Made by a program: the position numbers and the translations under genes. This document shows, one piece after another, positions 26,909 through 36,273 of a DNA stretch of 64,000 nucleotides. The stretch is taken from assembly GCA_041586615.1 (NCBI GenBank), contig JBFGZS010000018.1, forward strand, positions 1 to 64,000, given 5' to 3'. Under the pieces are notes generated by a model. It was not told the origin of the DNA and made no database searches. It was given only the letters and a program-made list of their open reading frames with translations. This stretch comes from Motiliproteus sp041586615. Lineage in GTDB: Bacteria > Pseudomonadota > Gammaproteobacteria > Pseudomonadales > Balneatricaceae. How positions within the stretch are numbered: the stretch's first letter is position 1; the number at the start of each line of letters is the position of its first letter.

Positions 26909-27562
26909 TTAGGCTTGACCGCGCAGCACCATATCCCAGCCGCCCAGTTCTTTCCAGCGGTTCACCACTTGGCAAAACAGTTCGGCCGTTTTTTCAGTGT
27001 CATAGAGCGCTGAATGCGCTTCACGGTTGCTGAATTCGATGCCTGCTATCTCGCATGAGCGCGCCAGCACGGTGTGACCGAAGGCGAGTGCAGCCAGTGT
27101 TGCGGTGTCGAAGGTCGAAAAGGGATGGAACGGGTTGCGCTTGATATCGCAGCGTTCCACCGCCGCGTTAACAAAGCTTAGGTCGAATGACGCATTGTGG
27201 CCGACGAGTATGGCGCGCTTGCAGCCGCTGGCTTTAATGGCCTTGCGCACCGGCTTAAAGATCATTTCAAGGGCGCTCTGTTCAGCGACGGCTTGGCGCA
27301 GCGGGTTGTAAGGGTCGATGCCGGTAAAGTCCAGGGCGGCCTGCTCAAGGTTGGCACCTTCAAAGGGGCTGACGTTCGCCGAGAGGGTTTGCGCGGGGTA
27401 GAGCATCCCTTGCTCGTCGATATCGAGTATGACCGCAGCAATTTCAAGCAGGGCGTCGGTGTTGGCATTAAAGCCCGCCGTTTCAACATCGATAACGACG
27501 GGTAAGTAGCCGCGAAAACGATCGGCCATAACGGTTTCGCAGCCGGAGGATCGGTTGGTCAC
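26909..27562 (-). CDS. rnt: Ribonuclease T
   Basis: A DEDDh 3'-5' exoribonuclease trimming tRNA CCA ends and stable RNA 3' ends. 217 aa with ExoI VIDVETAGF, ExoII VGHNASFDLSF, and ExoIII HSALYDTEKT. I keep the GTG at 27562 as start since GGAG lies five bases before it; the internal ATG at 27529 has none. It sits 18 bp behind pyrC on the same strand. Confidence 0.93.
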   Translation of the reverse strand: MTNRSSGCETVMADRFRGYLPVVIDVETAGFNANTDALLEIAAVILDIDEQGMLYPAQTLSANVSPFEGANLEQAALDFTGIDPYNPLRQAVAEQSALEMIFKPVRKAIKASGCKRAILVGHNASFDLSFVNAAVERCDIKRNPFHPFSTFDTATLAALAFGHTVLARSCEIAGIEFSNREAHSALYDTEKTAELFCQVVNRWKELGGWDMVLRGQA

Positions 27563-27580
27563 GCTTTCTCCTTAGAGCAG

Positions 27581-28612
27581 TTAAACAACACGCCAGGCAA
27601 TGGTTTCGCCTGCGCGTAAAGGGGTGATGGTCTGAGTGCCGAACTTCAGTGATTCGTGTTGGGTCCAGGCGTGTTTTTCCAGGATGATAGTATCGCTGTT
27701 ACGCGCCAGGCCGTAAAAGTCAGGGCCGTGGTGGCTGGAAAATCCTTCGAGCTTATCCAGGGCGCCCGCTTGTTCAAAGGCCTCTGCATACAGTTCGATA
27801 GCCGATGTGGCGCTGTAGCATCCTGCGCAGCCACAGGCGCTCTCTTTGGCGTTGCGGGCATGGGGCGCGGAGTCGGTACCCAGGAAAAACTTGGCTGATC
27901 CGCTGGTCGCAGCATGGATCAGGGCGTCTTGATGGGTGTTGCGTTTCAGTATCGGCAGGCAGTAGAGGTGGGGTTTGATGCCGCCAACAAGCAGATCGTT
28001 ACGGTTATAGAGCAGGTGTTGCGGGGTGATGGTTGCCGCCACGTTGCGGTTGCTTTCCGTTACAAAGGCGGCCGCATCCGCCGTGGTGATATGTTCCATC
28101 ACGACTTTGAGTTCGCTGAAGCGCTGTGTGATGTTTTTGAGGTGACGGTCGATAAACGCTGCTTCACGGTCAAAAATATCGATGCGGTTATCGGTCACTT
28201 CGCCGTGGACCAGCAGCGGCATACCGGTTTCCTGCAGGGCGGCGTAAACCGCATCCAGCTTTGCCGGGTCGGTGACGCCGGAAGCAGAGTTGGTGGTGGC
28301 GCCGGCTGGATACAGTTTGACGGCCTGCACGCGCTGGCTGGCTTTGGCGCGATGTATCTCTTCAGGCGTGGTCTGGTCGGTCAGATACAGCGTCATCAGC
28401 GGTTTGAATCTGCTGTTGGCGGGTGTCGCGGCCGTAATCCGGTCGTAGTAAGCCAGAGCCTGGTCGGTGTTGCTGACCGGTGGCGTCAGGTTGGGCATGA
28501 TGATTGCGCGGCCGAAATAGCGGGCCATATCGGCAACCGTATCGGTGAGCACGTCGCCATCGCGAAGATGTACATGCCAGTCGTCAGGGCGGGTGATTTC
28601 AAGGCGTTGCAT
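27581..28612 (-). CDS. pyrC: Dihydroorotase (class II)
   Basis: Zinc enzyme of pyrimidine biosynthesis interconverting carbamoyl aspartate and dihydroorotate. 343 aa with HVHLRDG (metal His pair), the carbamylated-Lys region VQAVKLYPAGATTNS, LLVHGEVTD, VMEHITT, and FLGTDSAPHARNAKE. Cotranscribed with rnt. Divergent from motY. Confidence 0.95.
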   Translation of the reverse strand: MQRLEITRPDDWHVHLRDGDVLTDTVADMARYFGRAIIMPNLTPPVSNTDQALAYYDRITAATPANSRFKPLMTLYLTDQTTPEEIHRAKASQRVQAVKLYPAGATTNSASGVTDPAKLDAVYAALQETGMPLLVHGEVTDNRIDIFDREAAFIDRHLKNITQRFSELKVVMEHITTADAAAFVTESNRNVAATITPQHLLYNRNDLLVGGIKPHLYCLPILKRNTHQDALIHAATSGSAKFFLGTDSAPHARNAKESACGCAGCYSATSAIELYAEAFEQAGALDKLEGFSSHHGPDFYGLARNSDTIILEKHAWTQHESLKFGTQTITPLRAGETIAWRVV

Positions 28613-28775
28613 TGTGGTCCTTGGTGCAGTCGAGTATTCTGCGAATTCTATCAGTGCCGGCGCCTTTCGGCCAATCTTGACTCAGATACTAAAGATTTAG
28701 AGGGTTTGGGCGATACTGTACCCATTACAGCCCCCCTATACCGCGGGCATATAGGGTATACAGGGGTGGCCATTT

Positions 28776-28825
28776 AGTCGGAGTGGCTGTTTTAGGTTTA
28801 GGTACGCCCTTGAGTCGGAGTGGCT
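28776..28825. repeat. Short direct duplication upstream of motY
   Basis: AGTCGGAGTGGCT occurs at 28776-28788 and 28813-28825, 37 bp apart. The surrounding CCCCTATAC...GTATACAGGGG (28733-28766) can fold as a hairpin between divergent pyrC and motY. Either could carry regulation; nothing more is visible. Confidence 0.45.
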
Positions 28826-28893
28826 ATTTATGGCGCGCGCTGAAGGTCGGTGAACCATCGGGTTGGTCAGCAGTTTGGGTCGTTTTGCAGATG

Positions 28894-29820
28894 CATGTGA
28901 TTTTATCTCTATTATTCGGCCGTTACGATCAGGCACCGCGTGTTCCCGTGGCGTCGGCTACGGGCGTGTTGATCGTTATCAGCATGTTGATGGCGGTGTC
29001 TGCTCATGCCGTAACCTTCAGAGCGCCTATCGATGGTACGGATTGGCGGCTGGAATCCTCCCAGTTTGAGTGTCGGCTCAGTCAGGCTATCCCTGATTTT
29101 GGTACGGCCGTTTTCGAGCACCGCGCCGGAGAAGAGCTGGAGTTTCTGTTGAATGCGCCTCAGGCCGTGCATTTTGGCCGCGGGACCTACCTTGTCGCCG
29201 AGGCGCCTCCATGGGGCGGTGGGCAGGCGCCGCGATCGATCGGTCTGATACCGAGCCGTGTGACGGATAATCAGTTACGGGTCAATAGTCAATACGCAAG
29301 AGATATGCTGGTATCCCTGAGTCGAGGCCAGTTTCCGGCGCTAAGTAATGCGCGCTGGATGGGAAGCAGCGAGCCGCTTAAAGTCGCCATCTCGGCGGTG
29401 AACTTCCAAAGTGCCTATGCGGGTTACGTGGCATGTCTGGCCGGGTTGTTGCCGGTTAATTTCAATCAGATTGCCCGATCTGCCGTCCTGTTTCCGTCCG
29501 CCGAATGGCGTTTGTCGGATGCGACCAAGAAACGTCTTGATTTGATTGCGTTGTACGTCAAAAATGACTCGGCGGTTCAATCTATCTTTGTCGATGGTCA
29601 TTCAGATAATGTCGGTCGACGGCTGATTAACCGTGACCTGTCACGTCAGCGCGCCGAAGAAGTGACACGGTATCTCGCCCGTGCGGGGATCAGCGATGAG
29701 ATGATTACCACCCGCTATCATGGTGAGCGTTACCCGGTCGTTAAAAATAAAAATCCCAATAGCCGGCTGCGTAACCGTCGTGTCACCGTGCGATTAGAAA
29801 AAACGCGCGACGAGCCGTGA
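28894..29820 (+). CDS. motY: Sodium-type flagellar motor protein MotY
   Basis: A T-ring protein of the sodium-driven polar flagellar motor. The mature part begins at VTFRAPIDGTDW after a hydrophobic signal (GVLIVISMLMAVSAHA). The N-terminal MotY domain has TDFG-type and NFQSAYAGYVAC motifs, and the C-terminal OmpA-like peptidoglycan-binding domain has IFVDGHSDNVG, NRDLSRQRAEEV and NPNSRLRNRRV. The open frame extends to 28783. The start is uncertain: ATG 28894 gives a long signal region, and a GTG near 28948 with CAGG upstream is an alternative. No other flagellar genes are nearby, as in Pseudomonas, where motY also stands alone. Confidence 0.9.
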   Translation, partial: HVILSLLFGRYDQAPRVPVASATGVLIVISMLMAVSAHAVTFRAPIDGTDWRLESSQFECRLSQAIPDFGTAVFEHRAGEELEFLLNAPQAVHFGRGTYLVAEAPPWGGGQAPRSIGLIPSRVTDNQLRVNSQYARDMLVSLSRGQFPALSNARWMGSSEPLKVAISAVNFQSAYAGYVACLAGLLPVNFNQIARSAVLFPSAEWRLSDATKKRLDLIALYVKNDSAVQSIFVDGHSDNVGRRLINRDLSRQRAEEVTRYLARAGISDEMITTRYHGERYPVVKNKNPNSRLRNRRVTVRLEKTRDEP

Positions 29821-29939
29821 TTTTATCTGCCGCTAGGCGCGGGTGTTTTGTCACACGTCCGGCGTTTGGGTGTATAATCGCCGGTTTCATAAAATGATCG
29901 CGTTACCATGCCCTCCTTAGGGTGTTTTGGAGCAAAAGC

Positions 29940-31163
29940 ATGTCAGATTTTAACAAGGTTGTGCTGGCTTACTCAGGCGGCCTGGATACTTCAGTCATCG
30001 TAAAATGGCTGCAGGAAACCTATAACTGTGAAGTTGTGACGTTCACGGCCGATATCGGACAGGGCGAAGAGGTCGAGCCTGCTCGAGCCAAGGCGCAAGC
30101 GTTGGGTGTTAAGGAGATCTATATTGAAGACCTACGCGAAGAGTTTGTTCGTGACTATGTCTTCCCTATGTTTCGGGCCAACACCATCTACGAAGGCGAG
30201 TACCTGCTGGGTACCTCCATCGCCCGTCCCTTGATCGCCAAGCGTCTGATCGAGATCGCTAACGAGACCGGAGCCGATGCGATTTCCCACGGCGCTACCG
30301 GCAAAGGTAACGATCAGGTTCGCTTTGAACTGGGGGCTTACGCGCTTAAGCCCGGTGTTAAGGTTATTGCACCCTGGCGTGAATGGGATCTGAACTCGCG
30401 CGATAAGCTGATGGCTTACTGTGCCGAGCATTCTATTTCGGTCGACTACAAAAAAGGCAAAAAATCGCCTTATTCCATGGATGCCAACCTGCTGCATATC
30501 TCGTATGAGGGTGGTGTGCTGGAAAATCCCTGGACCGAAGCCGAAGCGGATATGTGGCGCTGGAGCGTTTCTCCGGAAAATGCGCCTGATCAGGCCACCT
30601 ATATCGATCTGACTTATCGCAATGGCGATGTGGTCGCCATTGACGGTGAGGCGGCGAGCCCTGCAACGGTCCTGGAAACGCTGAACCGCATTGGCGGCGC
30701 GAACGGCATTGGTCGTCTGGATCTGGTAGAGAATCGCTTTGTCGGTATGAAGTCGCGCGGTTGCTACGAAACCCCCGGTGGCACCATCCTCTTGCGCGCA
30801 CACCGTGCGATAGAGTCCATCACGCTGGACCGCGAAGTGGCGCATCTGAAAGATGAGTTGATGCCGCGTTACGCCAAGCTGATCTATAACGGGTTCTGGT
30901 GGTCCGAAGAGCGTAAGATGTTACAAACCATGATCGACTACTCTCAGGTGCATGTGAACGGGGAGGTGCGCCTGAAACTGTACAAGGGTAATGTGATCGT
31001 TGTTGGCCGTCGTTCTGACGACAGCCTGTTCGATGAATCTATCGCGACCTTTGAAGACGATGCGGGTGCTTACGACCAGAAAGATGCAGCAGGCTTTATC
31101 AAGCTGAATGCACTGCGGATGCGTATTGCCGCAAATAAAGGCCGTAATTTGCTCGATAAGTAA
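29940..31163 (+). CDS. argG: Argininosuccinate synthase
   Basis: Arginine biosynthesis: citrulline plus aspartate plus ATP to argininosuccinate. 407 aa from ATG 29940, chosen because GGAG lies six bases upstream and the protein starts MSDFNKVVLAYSGGLDTS, the usual start with the ATP-pyrophosphatase loop. Further motifs: HGATGKGNDQVRFE and SPYSMDANLLHISYEGG. A terminator follows. Confidence 0.96.
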   Translation: MSDFNKVVLAYSGGLDTSVIVKWLQETYNCEVVTFTADIGQGEEVEPARAKAQALGVKEIYIEDLREEFVRDYVFPMFRANTIYEGEYLLGTSIARPLIAKRLIEIANETGADAISHGATGKGNDQVRFELGAYALKPGVKVIAPWREWDLNSRDKLMAYCAEHSISVDYKKGKKSPYSMDANLLHISYEGGVLENPWTEAEADMWRWSVSPENAPDQATYIDLTYRNGDVVAIDGEAASPATVLETLNRIGGANGIGRLDLVENRFVGMKSRGCYETPGGTILLRAHRAIESITLDREVAHLKDELMPRYAKLIYNGFWWSEERKMLQTMIDYSQVHVNGEVRLKLYKGNVIVVGRRSDDSLFDESIATFEDDAGAYDQKDAAGFIKLNALRMRIAANKGRNLLDK

Positions 31164-31179
31164 GTATTCGGGCTGTTAA

Positions 31180-31215
31180 AAAGCCTTGCAGGGTCTGTCT
31201 TGCAGGGCTTTTTTT
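31180..31215 (+). terminator. Intrinsic terminator after argG
   Basis: AAGCCTTGCA pairs with TGCAGGGCTT (one G-U pair) around a ten-base loop and is followed by seven T residues. Repeat copy C begins 45 bp further on. Confidence 0.85.
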
Positions 31216-31260
31216 GTAATCGCAACCGTGTTTTATTATTAGATGCCAGGAGATTAGTCT

Positions 31261-31395
31261 TTATTAAGGCGGCAACCTAATACCGTGCAAAAAGGCCGCC
31301 GTGGCGCAAAGCCACGTGAGACAAGGACGGACAGGCGCCGGCCTTGTCGTCATCAAAAGACCGAACGGATCAGTATTTTGATGCCAGGTTAATAG
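31261..31395 (+). repeat. Dispersed MITE-like repeat, copy C (internally deleted)
   Basis: 135 bp. Both termini are kept (TTATTAAGGCGGCAACC and GATGCCAGGTTAATAG), as are the GACAAGG...CCTTGTC core and the GTGGC...GCCAC hairpin, but about 30 bp holding the GGCGGTTCAT hairpin is missing relative to copy B. It lies between the argG terminator and the next gene. Confidence 0.88.
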
Positions 31396-31448
31396 TCCGA
31401 CAGGCGTCCAATGACAGCTTCTTTCTATAATGCAAATGACAGGATAAT

Positions 31449-33029
31449 ATGAAACAGATTCTCTCCGGCAAATCAGTATTGCTGGTAGCGCGTAAGCTCG
31501 AGGATCTGGGCGTATTACGCGCCTTATTTTCACAGCTGGGAGCAGGTGACGTTCACGTCGCCTCGTCGGCGAATATGGCGCTGAATATGCTCCGGATGCA
31601 GCCGGTTGATATCTGTGTTATCGAGGCGCAACTGGGTGAGCATGAAAAAACCGGTGGGCAGGTGCTTGAAGAAGCCAATGCAGAAAAACTACGGCCTATT
31701 TCCAGTGCGTTTATTCTTATTACCGCCCCCGGCGATCATATCCCCACCGATTCATTAGAAAATAGCGCCGATACGTTTCTGGTCAAACCCTTCGATACCG
31801 CCAAAATTCAGCTTCGACTCGAAAGGCTGATGAAACTAAAGCGGGCCGTTGCACCCATAGAGTCACTGGTCGATGCGGGCGAGTTGGACAAGGCGATGCA
31901 GGTGGCCGATCTGCTGTTGGATAAAATCCCGCCGCTGGCTATTTACATTAATCGCCTGAAAGGTCGCTTGTTGTTGCGGATGGAGCGCAACAGTGAGGCG
32001 TTACAGCATTTTAGCCAGGTGCTCAATGAGCGGGACCTGGATTGGGCGCAGTTAGGCAGTGCTATCGCGCATTATAAACTGGCTCGTTATGTCGATGCCC
32101 TTGCGTGCTGTAATGTGATTCTTGAGCGTAATCCGGGTAGCATCGAAGCCTATGAATGGGCGTCGCGTACCTACCGTGCCATTGGTCAGAACGAGACGGC
32201 ACAGAAGTTCCTTGAGCGTGCGGTACAGGTCTTGCCGACCGCTCCCGCTATTCAGTCGGGACTGGGTAACGTCGCTAGCGAGAATTGCGATTGGTCGGTG
32301 GCCATTGCGGCGTTTCGTAATTCGGTTCGTTTTGCCAAGCACTCCTGTCATCAGTCACAACAGAACTATTTTGGGCTGGCGCGTAGCTTGCAGACCCAGA
32401 TATCACCGCAGGGTGGCGGGGCTTCCTCCGAAGCGGAACGCGAGGCCGTACGGACGTTGGAAGCGGTGGTCGAAGAGTATTTTGATGACGATATGATTCG
32501 CTTTAAATCCCGTTTGATGACCGCTGAAACCTATAAGCGATCCGGTGATTCGCCGCGCGCCAATGCGGCCGCCAAAGATGCTTATGATGTTTTTCAGTCG
32601 CTGGATGACAGTCGTAAAGCCGAAGAATTGGATAATCTGATTGAAGGGGTAGAGGGAACTCGGCTGGAGTCCGATGTCGAACAGTACAAGGCCGAGTTTA
32701 ATCGGCGCGTGTATACCGAAACGGAGTGGGGCCGGTATAACCTGAAGGGAATGGGGTTATACCGCAAAGGTCGATTTGCCGATGCTTACGAGTGTTTTAA
32801 AAAATCACTGGAACATGTCGAAAACAGCCCGAGTGTGTTACTTAATCTGGTTCAGGCGGGCTATGAGCTTATCAAGCAAGACCCCGGTCGGGCTGCTGAA
32901 GTGCTTGGATTGTGTAATGAGCGTTTGTTGCGAATGAGTATTGGCGCTATGAACAACAAACAGCAAGAACGTTATCGCAAGCTCAATAGTCGAAAGGTGG
33001 CGGCGCCGGGTTCTGACACGCAAAAGTAA
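31449..33029 (+). CDS. Degenerate receiver-domain protein with TPR repeats
   Basis: 526 aa. The N-terminal about 125 residues have the CheY-like fold pattern (VLLVARKLEDLGVLRALF, DICVIEAQLGE, FILITAP, FLVKPF), but the acidic pair is replaced by AR and the phospho-acceptor Asp by Glu (VIEAQ), so it is probably not phosphorylated. The conserved Lys (VKP) remains. TPR-like helical repeats follow (about 140-300 and 430-510: ALQHFSQVLNERD, DALACCNVILERNPG, DAYECFKKSLEHVE). No output domain is visible, so it probably works by protein-protein contact. The partner is unknown; another response regulator follows downstream. Confidence 0.75.
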   Translation: MKQILSGKSVLLVARKLEDLGVLRALFSQLGAGDVHVASSANMALNMLRMQPVDICVIEAQLGEHEKTGGQVLEEANAEKLRPISSAFILITAPGDHIPTDSLENSADTFLVKPFDTAKIQLRLERLMKLKRAVAPIESLVDAGELDKAMQVADLLLDKIPPLAIYINRLKGRLLLRMERNSEALQHFSQVLNERDLDWAQLGSAIAHYKLARYVDALACCNVILERNPGSIEAYEWASRTYRAIGQNETAQKFLERAVQVLPTAPAIQSGLGNVASENCDWSVAIAAFRNSVRFAKHSCHQSQQNYFGLARSLQTQISPQGGGASSEAEREAVRTLEAVVEEYFDDDMIRFKSRLMTAETYKRSGDSPRANAAAKDAYDVFQSLDDSRKAEELDNLIEGVEGTRLESDVEQYKAEFNRRVYTETEWGRYNLKGMGLYRKGRFADAYECFKKSLEHVENSPSVLLNLVQAGYELIKQDPGRAAEVLGLCNERLLRMSIGAMNNKQQERYRKLNSRKVAAPGSDTQK

Positions 33030-33163
33030 CCGGCACCTGGCTAGGCTGTCTGTAAATGAGCTATACCTGATAAAGGATCGATAGATTTTCTACGGGCAAA
33101 CGATGGGGTTGGCTCGGTATCATTCGCCTGTCGTCGTCAGGATGCGTGTTTGAGGTGTTAGCT

Positions 33164-33246
33164 AGGGCAGGTTATTAGGGCAGGTTATTAGGGCAGGTTA
33201 TTAGGGTAAATGTTAAGGCAAGCGGCAGGCAAGCGGCAGGTAAATG
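33164..33246. repeat. 13-bp and 11-bp tandem repeats before the OmpR-type regulator
   Basis: AGGGCAGGTTATT occurs three times head to tail at 33164, 33177 and 33190, followed by a degenerate fourth unit. Directly after is GGCAAGCGGCA repeated twice (33217-33240). They sit 60-140 bp upstream of the regulator start, where its promoter should be, so copy number could affect expression. Confidence 0.8.
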
Positions 33247-33304
33247 GTGGGTGCATCGTTAACGACCTTGTCGTGCCTTGGTGTGAATGAAATAGTGTGG
33301 AGGG

Positions 33305-34006
33305 GTGGCATTGCTGCATATCGCGATACTGGAACCCGAACGGGCATTGGCGGAACAGGTCATGACCTGGTTGACGTCAGCGGGGCACCGCTATACCTGT
33401 TGTTCGGATATCCGGGAATTTGTGGCCTGTCTGACCCGTCACGACTATGACCTGCTGCTTGTCGATTGTGGCGGCCGCGAGGGTGGCTGTCTGGAACTGC
33501 TGGAGCTGAACCTCGATACGCAGCAGCCCCGCTCACCCCTGTTGTTCGTGACCGACGCGGATAATGAGAGTGCCATTATTCGTGCCTTTGAGCGCGGTGC
33601 TGACGACTATGTCGTCAAACCCTTGCTGCGTGATGAGTTGCTGTCGCGAATCAGTGTGCTGCATCGGCGATTTACCCATCAGCAGCGGGGGAAGCTGTTG
33701 TTGCAGCAAAATATGGGGCCGTTTCAATTCGATTTTGGTCAGCGTACCCTGAGCAAAGGCAACAGAGTCATCGTCTTGACTGAAAAAGATTTTTCCCTGG
33801 CGGCCTACCTGTTCTCGCATCAGAATGAATTACTGTCCCGTCATCGCCTTCTGGCGGATGTGTGGGGGGTGAGCCAGGACGTCAATACGCGCACCGTTGA
33901 CATGCATATCAGTCGCTTGCGTAAGGCGTTAAGTCTCGAAGGCAGTGGCTATGAGATCAAGACGGTGCACCAGCACGGTTATCGCCTCGAAGTCCGCAAG
34001 GGCTGA
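33305..34006 (+). CDS. OmpR-family response regulator
   Basis: 233 aa, starting at GTG (or TTG three codons in). The receiver domain (1-120) keeps the phospho-acceptor Asp (LLLVDCGG) and the Lys (VVKPL), but the usual acidic pair near the N-terminus is reduced (ILEPERA). The C-terminal winged helix (about 135-230) has LTEKDFSLAAYLFSHQNELLSRHRLL and VDMHISRLRKAL, then HGYRLEV, as in OmpR/PhoB. No sensor kinase is adjacent, so it is an orphan in this window. Regulated genes are unknown; the mevalonate operon follows. Confidence 0.88.
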   Translation: MALLHIAILEPERALAEQVMTWLTSAGHRYTCCSDIREFVACLTRHDYDLLLVDCGGREGGCLELLELNLDTQQPRSPLLFVTDADNESAIIRAFERGADDYVVKPLLRDELLSRISVLHRRFTHQQRGKLLLQQNMGPFQFDFGQRTLSKGNRVIVLTEKDFSLAAYLFSHQNELLSRHRLLADVWGVSQDVNTRTVDMHISRLRKALSLEGSGYEIKTVHQHGYRLEVRKG

Positions 34007-34186
34007 GCCTCGATTGCAATCATACCCTCCGGCGGCTAAAATCTCCGCCACTCGATAATGACGTGTCGAAATGATGGCGTGTCGAAACGAACGCGGCGGA
34101 GCTCTGCCGTTAGGTTTTTATTTTTCGGCTGTGCTTTGCAAGGCTAGGCTGCCAGGCGATTCCTCATTAATCAGTTTTGAAGGCTT

Positions 34187-35221
34187 ATGAAAGCACATAA
34201 GATCACCTCTGCTCCAATCCCCATGCGTAATGTCGGTCCCATTAAAGTGACAGGCAATATCATGGATGATGATGTCATGGTTCCTTTGGCCACGTATGAG
34301 AGCCCTCTGTGGCCTTCCGTAGGTCGCGGTGCGCGCGTGACGAAACTGGCCGGCGGAATCAAGGCGACACTGATCGATGAACGTATGAGTCGGTCTATCC
34401 TGCTGGAAGCCGACGATGCCGGTATTGCCCTGCAGTGCCTGAACGCCATTAAGGCGCGCCGTGAAGAGATGAATGCGGTTGTCGGTAAAAGTAGCCGATT
34501 TGCCCGTCTGATCGATATAAACAGCCAGGTTGTGGCCAATATGATCTACCTGCGGCTGGAGTTCACCACCGGTGACGCATCCGGTCACAATATGGTGACC
34601 AATGCGGCCGATCACCTGTTCCCGTGGATTCTGGATCAGTACCCGCAGTTACGTTATAGCTCTATTTCTGCCAACTATTGCTCGGATAAAAAAGCCACCG
34701 CGGTCAATGGCATTTTGGGCCGTGGCAAATATGTGGTGACGGAAGTGACCATTCCGCGCGCGCTCTGCGAAAGACGCCTGAAGACAACCCCGGAGAAAGT
34801 GGTTGATCTGAACATCAAAAAGAATTTGATCGGCACCATGCTGGCGGGCGGGTTGCGCAGTGCCAATGCCCATTATGCCAATATGTTGCTGGCCTTCTAT
34901 CTGGCAACAGGCCAGGATGCTGCCAATATCATTGAAGGCTCGCAAGGTATTGTGCATGCCGAAGTGCGCGATGGAGACCTGTATTTTTCCGCCACGCTGC
35001 CCAATCTTATTGTCGGTAGCGTGGGCAACGGCAAAGGAATCGATTTTGTCGAAGAAAACCTGAGATTGCTGGGCTGTAAAGAGGCGCGTGAGCCGGGTGA
35101 TAATGCCCGACGTCTTGCGGTTATCTGTGCGGCGACGGTGCTGTGCGGTGAGTTGTCTTTGTTGGCGGCCCAGACGAATCCGGGCGAGCTGATGGAATCT
35201 CACTTGAAGCTAGAACGCTGA
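34187..35221 (+). CDS. mvaA: Hydroxymethylglutaryl-CoA reductase
   Basis: Mevalonate pathway: reduces HMG-CoA to mevalonate. 344 aa. Visible motifs: PLATYESPLWPSVGRGA (substrate Glu), FTTGDASGHNMVTNA (the DAMGMNM equivalent with catalytic Asp), YCSDKKATAVNG (catalytic Lys), AHYANMLLAFYLATGQDAAN, and LPNLIVGSVGNGKG. It starts a six-gene run on one strand, and its stop overlaps the fni ATG by one base (TGATG). The catalytic domain alone is present, without a membrane anchor, so it is cytosolic. Confidence 0.92.
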   Translation: MKAHKITSAPIPMRNVGPIKVTGNIMDDDVMVPLATYESPLWPSVGRGARVTKLAGGIKATLIDERMSRSILLEADDAGIALQCLNAIKARREEMNAVVGKSSRFARLIDINSQVVANMIYLRLEFTTGDASGHNMVTNAADHLFPWILDQYPQLRYSSISANYCSDKKATAVNGILGRGKYVVTEVTIPRALCERRLKTTPEKVVDLNIKKNLIGTMLAGGLRSANAHYANMLLAFYLATGQDAANIIEGSQGIVHAEVRDGDLYFSATLPNLIVGSVGNGKGIDFVEENLRLLGCKEAREPGDNARRLAVICAATVLCGELSLLAAQTNPGELMESHLKLER

Positions 35222-36258
35222 TGAGCGATCAGACCAATAACCGTAAAGTAGAACATATTCGGGTTATCGAAGCGGATGGGGCGACTGACCGGAAGCAGGC
35301 CTACTTTGATCGAATCAAGTTGCGGCATCGCGCGTTACCGCAGTTGGCGCTGAACGGCATCGATGCGTCGACATCGTTCCTGGGCAAAAAGCTTAGTTTC
35401 CCCCTGTTGATCTCGTCGATGACCGGTGGTGACCATGAACTGGTCCGGACCATCAATCGCAATCTGGCCATTGCTGCCGAGGCGACCGGCGTTGCGATGG
35501 GGGTCGGATCACAGCGGGTGATGTTTTCTACCGCCGCGGCGCGGGAAAGTTTTGACCTGCGTGGTTATGCCCCGACGGTGCCCTTGCTGGCCAATATTGG
35601 TGCGGTTCAGCTTAATTGTGGCTTTGGATTGGCGCAGTGCCGGCAGGCGGTCGATATTTTACAGGCCGATGCGCTCTACCTGCATCTCAACCCGTTGCAG
35701 GAAGCGGTTCAGCCAGAAGGGGATACCGACTTTTCCGCCTTGGATGTGAAGATTGCGGCGATCGTGTCCGGGCTGGATGTGCCGGTCATCCTGAAAGAAG
35801 TGGGGGCGGGGATGGCTCCGGAAGATATCGCGGTTGGACTCAGCGCCGGCGTGAAGTTTTTCGATCTGGCGGGTAGCGGCGGTACGTCCTGGAGTCGTAT
35901 TGAGCACCATCGCCATCCTTCCAGTAGCGGGGCCGATGGGCTGGGTTTACGCTTCCAGGATTGGGGAATTCCGACCCCGCTGGCACTGCAGCTGGCACGT
36001 CCTTATCGGGACCAGGCAGATTTTATTGCCAGCGGGGGCATCAGAAGCGGTATCGATATGGTGAAATCTGTTATACTTGGCGGCTCACTTTGCGGCGTGG
36101 CCGCACCGTTGCTGCAACCTGCCATGGAATCACCGGATCGGGTTGTTGCTGTTATTGAGCAGCTTCGAAAAGAATTTGTAACGACTATGTTCCTGCTGGG
36201 TGCGGCTAATATTGCTGCGCTGCAGGGAAATGATGCGTATTTGCTCGCAGAGCTATAG
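35221..36258 (+). CDS. fni: Type 2 isopentenyl-diphosphate delta-isomerase
   Basis: FMN-dependent enzyme converting IPP and DMAPP. 345 aa with RKQAYFDRIKLRHRALPQ, PLLISSMTGG, MGVGSQRVMF, HLNPLQEAVQPEGDTDF, VILKEVGAGM, DLAGSGGTSWSRIE, and IASGGIRSGIDMVK. Such isomerases accompany mevalonate pathways in bacteria. Translationally coupled to mvaA. Confidence 0.96.
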   Translation: MSDQTNNRKVEHIRVIEADGATDRKQAYFDRIKLRHRALPQLALNGIDASTSFLGKKLSFPLLISSMTGGDHELVRTINRNLAIAAEATGVAMGVGSQRVMFSTAAARESFDLRGYAPTVPLLANIGAVQLNCGFGLAQCRQAVDILQADALYLHLNPLQEAVQPEGDTDFSALDVKIAAIVSGLDVPVILKEVGAGMAPEDIAVGLSAGVKFFDLAGSGGTSWSRIEHHRHPSSSGADGLGLRFQDWGIPTPLALQLARPYRDQADFIASGGIRSGIDMVKSVILGGSLCGVAAPLLQPAMESPDRVVAVIEQLRKEFVTTMFLLGAANIAALQGNDAYLLAEL

Positions 36259-36273
36259 GAATTATTACTGAGT

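Noticed and set aside
27914..28777. 287-codon plus-strand frame opposite pyrC
   Set aside because: Fully antisense to a clear dihydroorotase gene; composition follows the codon mirror of pyrC and it has no recognisable motif.
31264..31533. 89-codon minus-strand frame sharing a segment with the frame at 1217-1420
   Set aside because: The shared peptide (LLTWHQNTD.FGLLMTTRPAP) comes from the dispersed repeat being read on its minus strand; the structure is explained by hairpins, and the frames differ outside the repeat.
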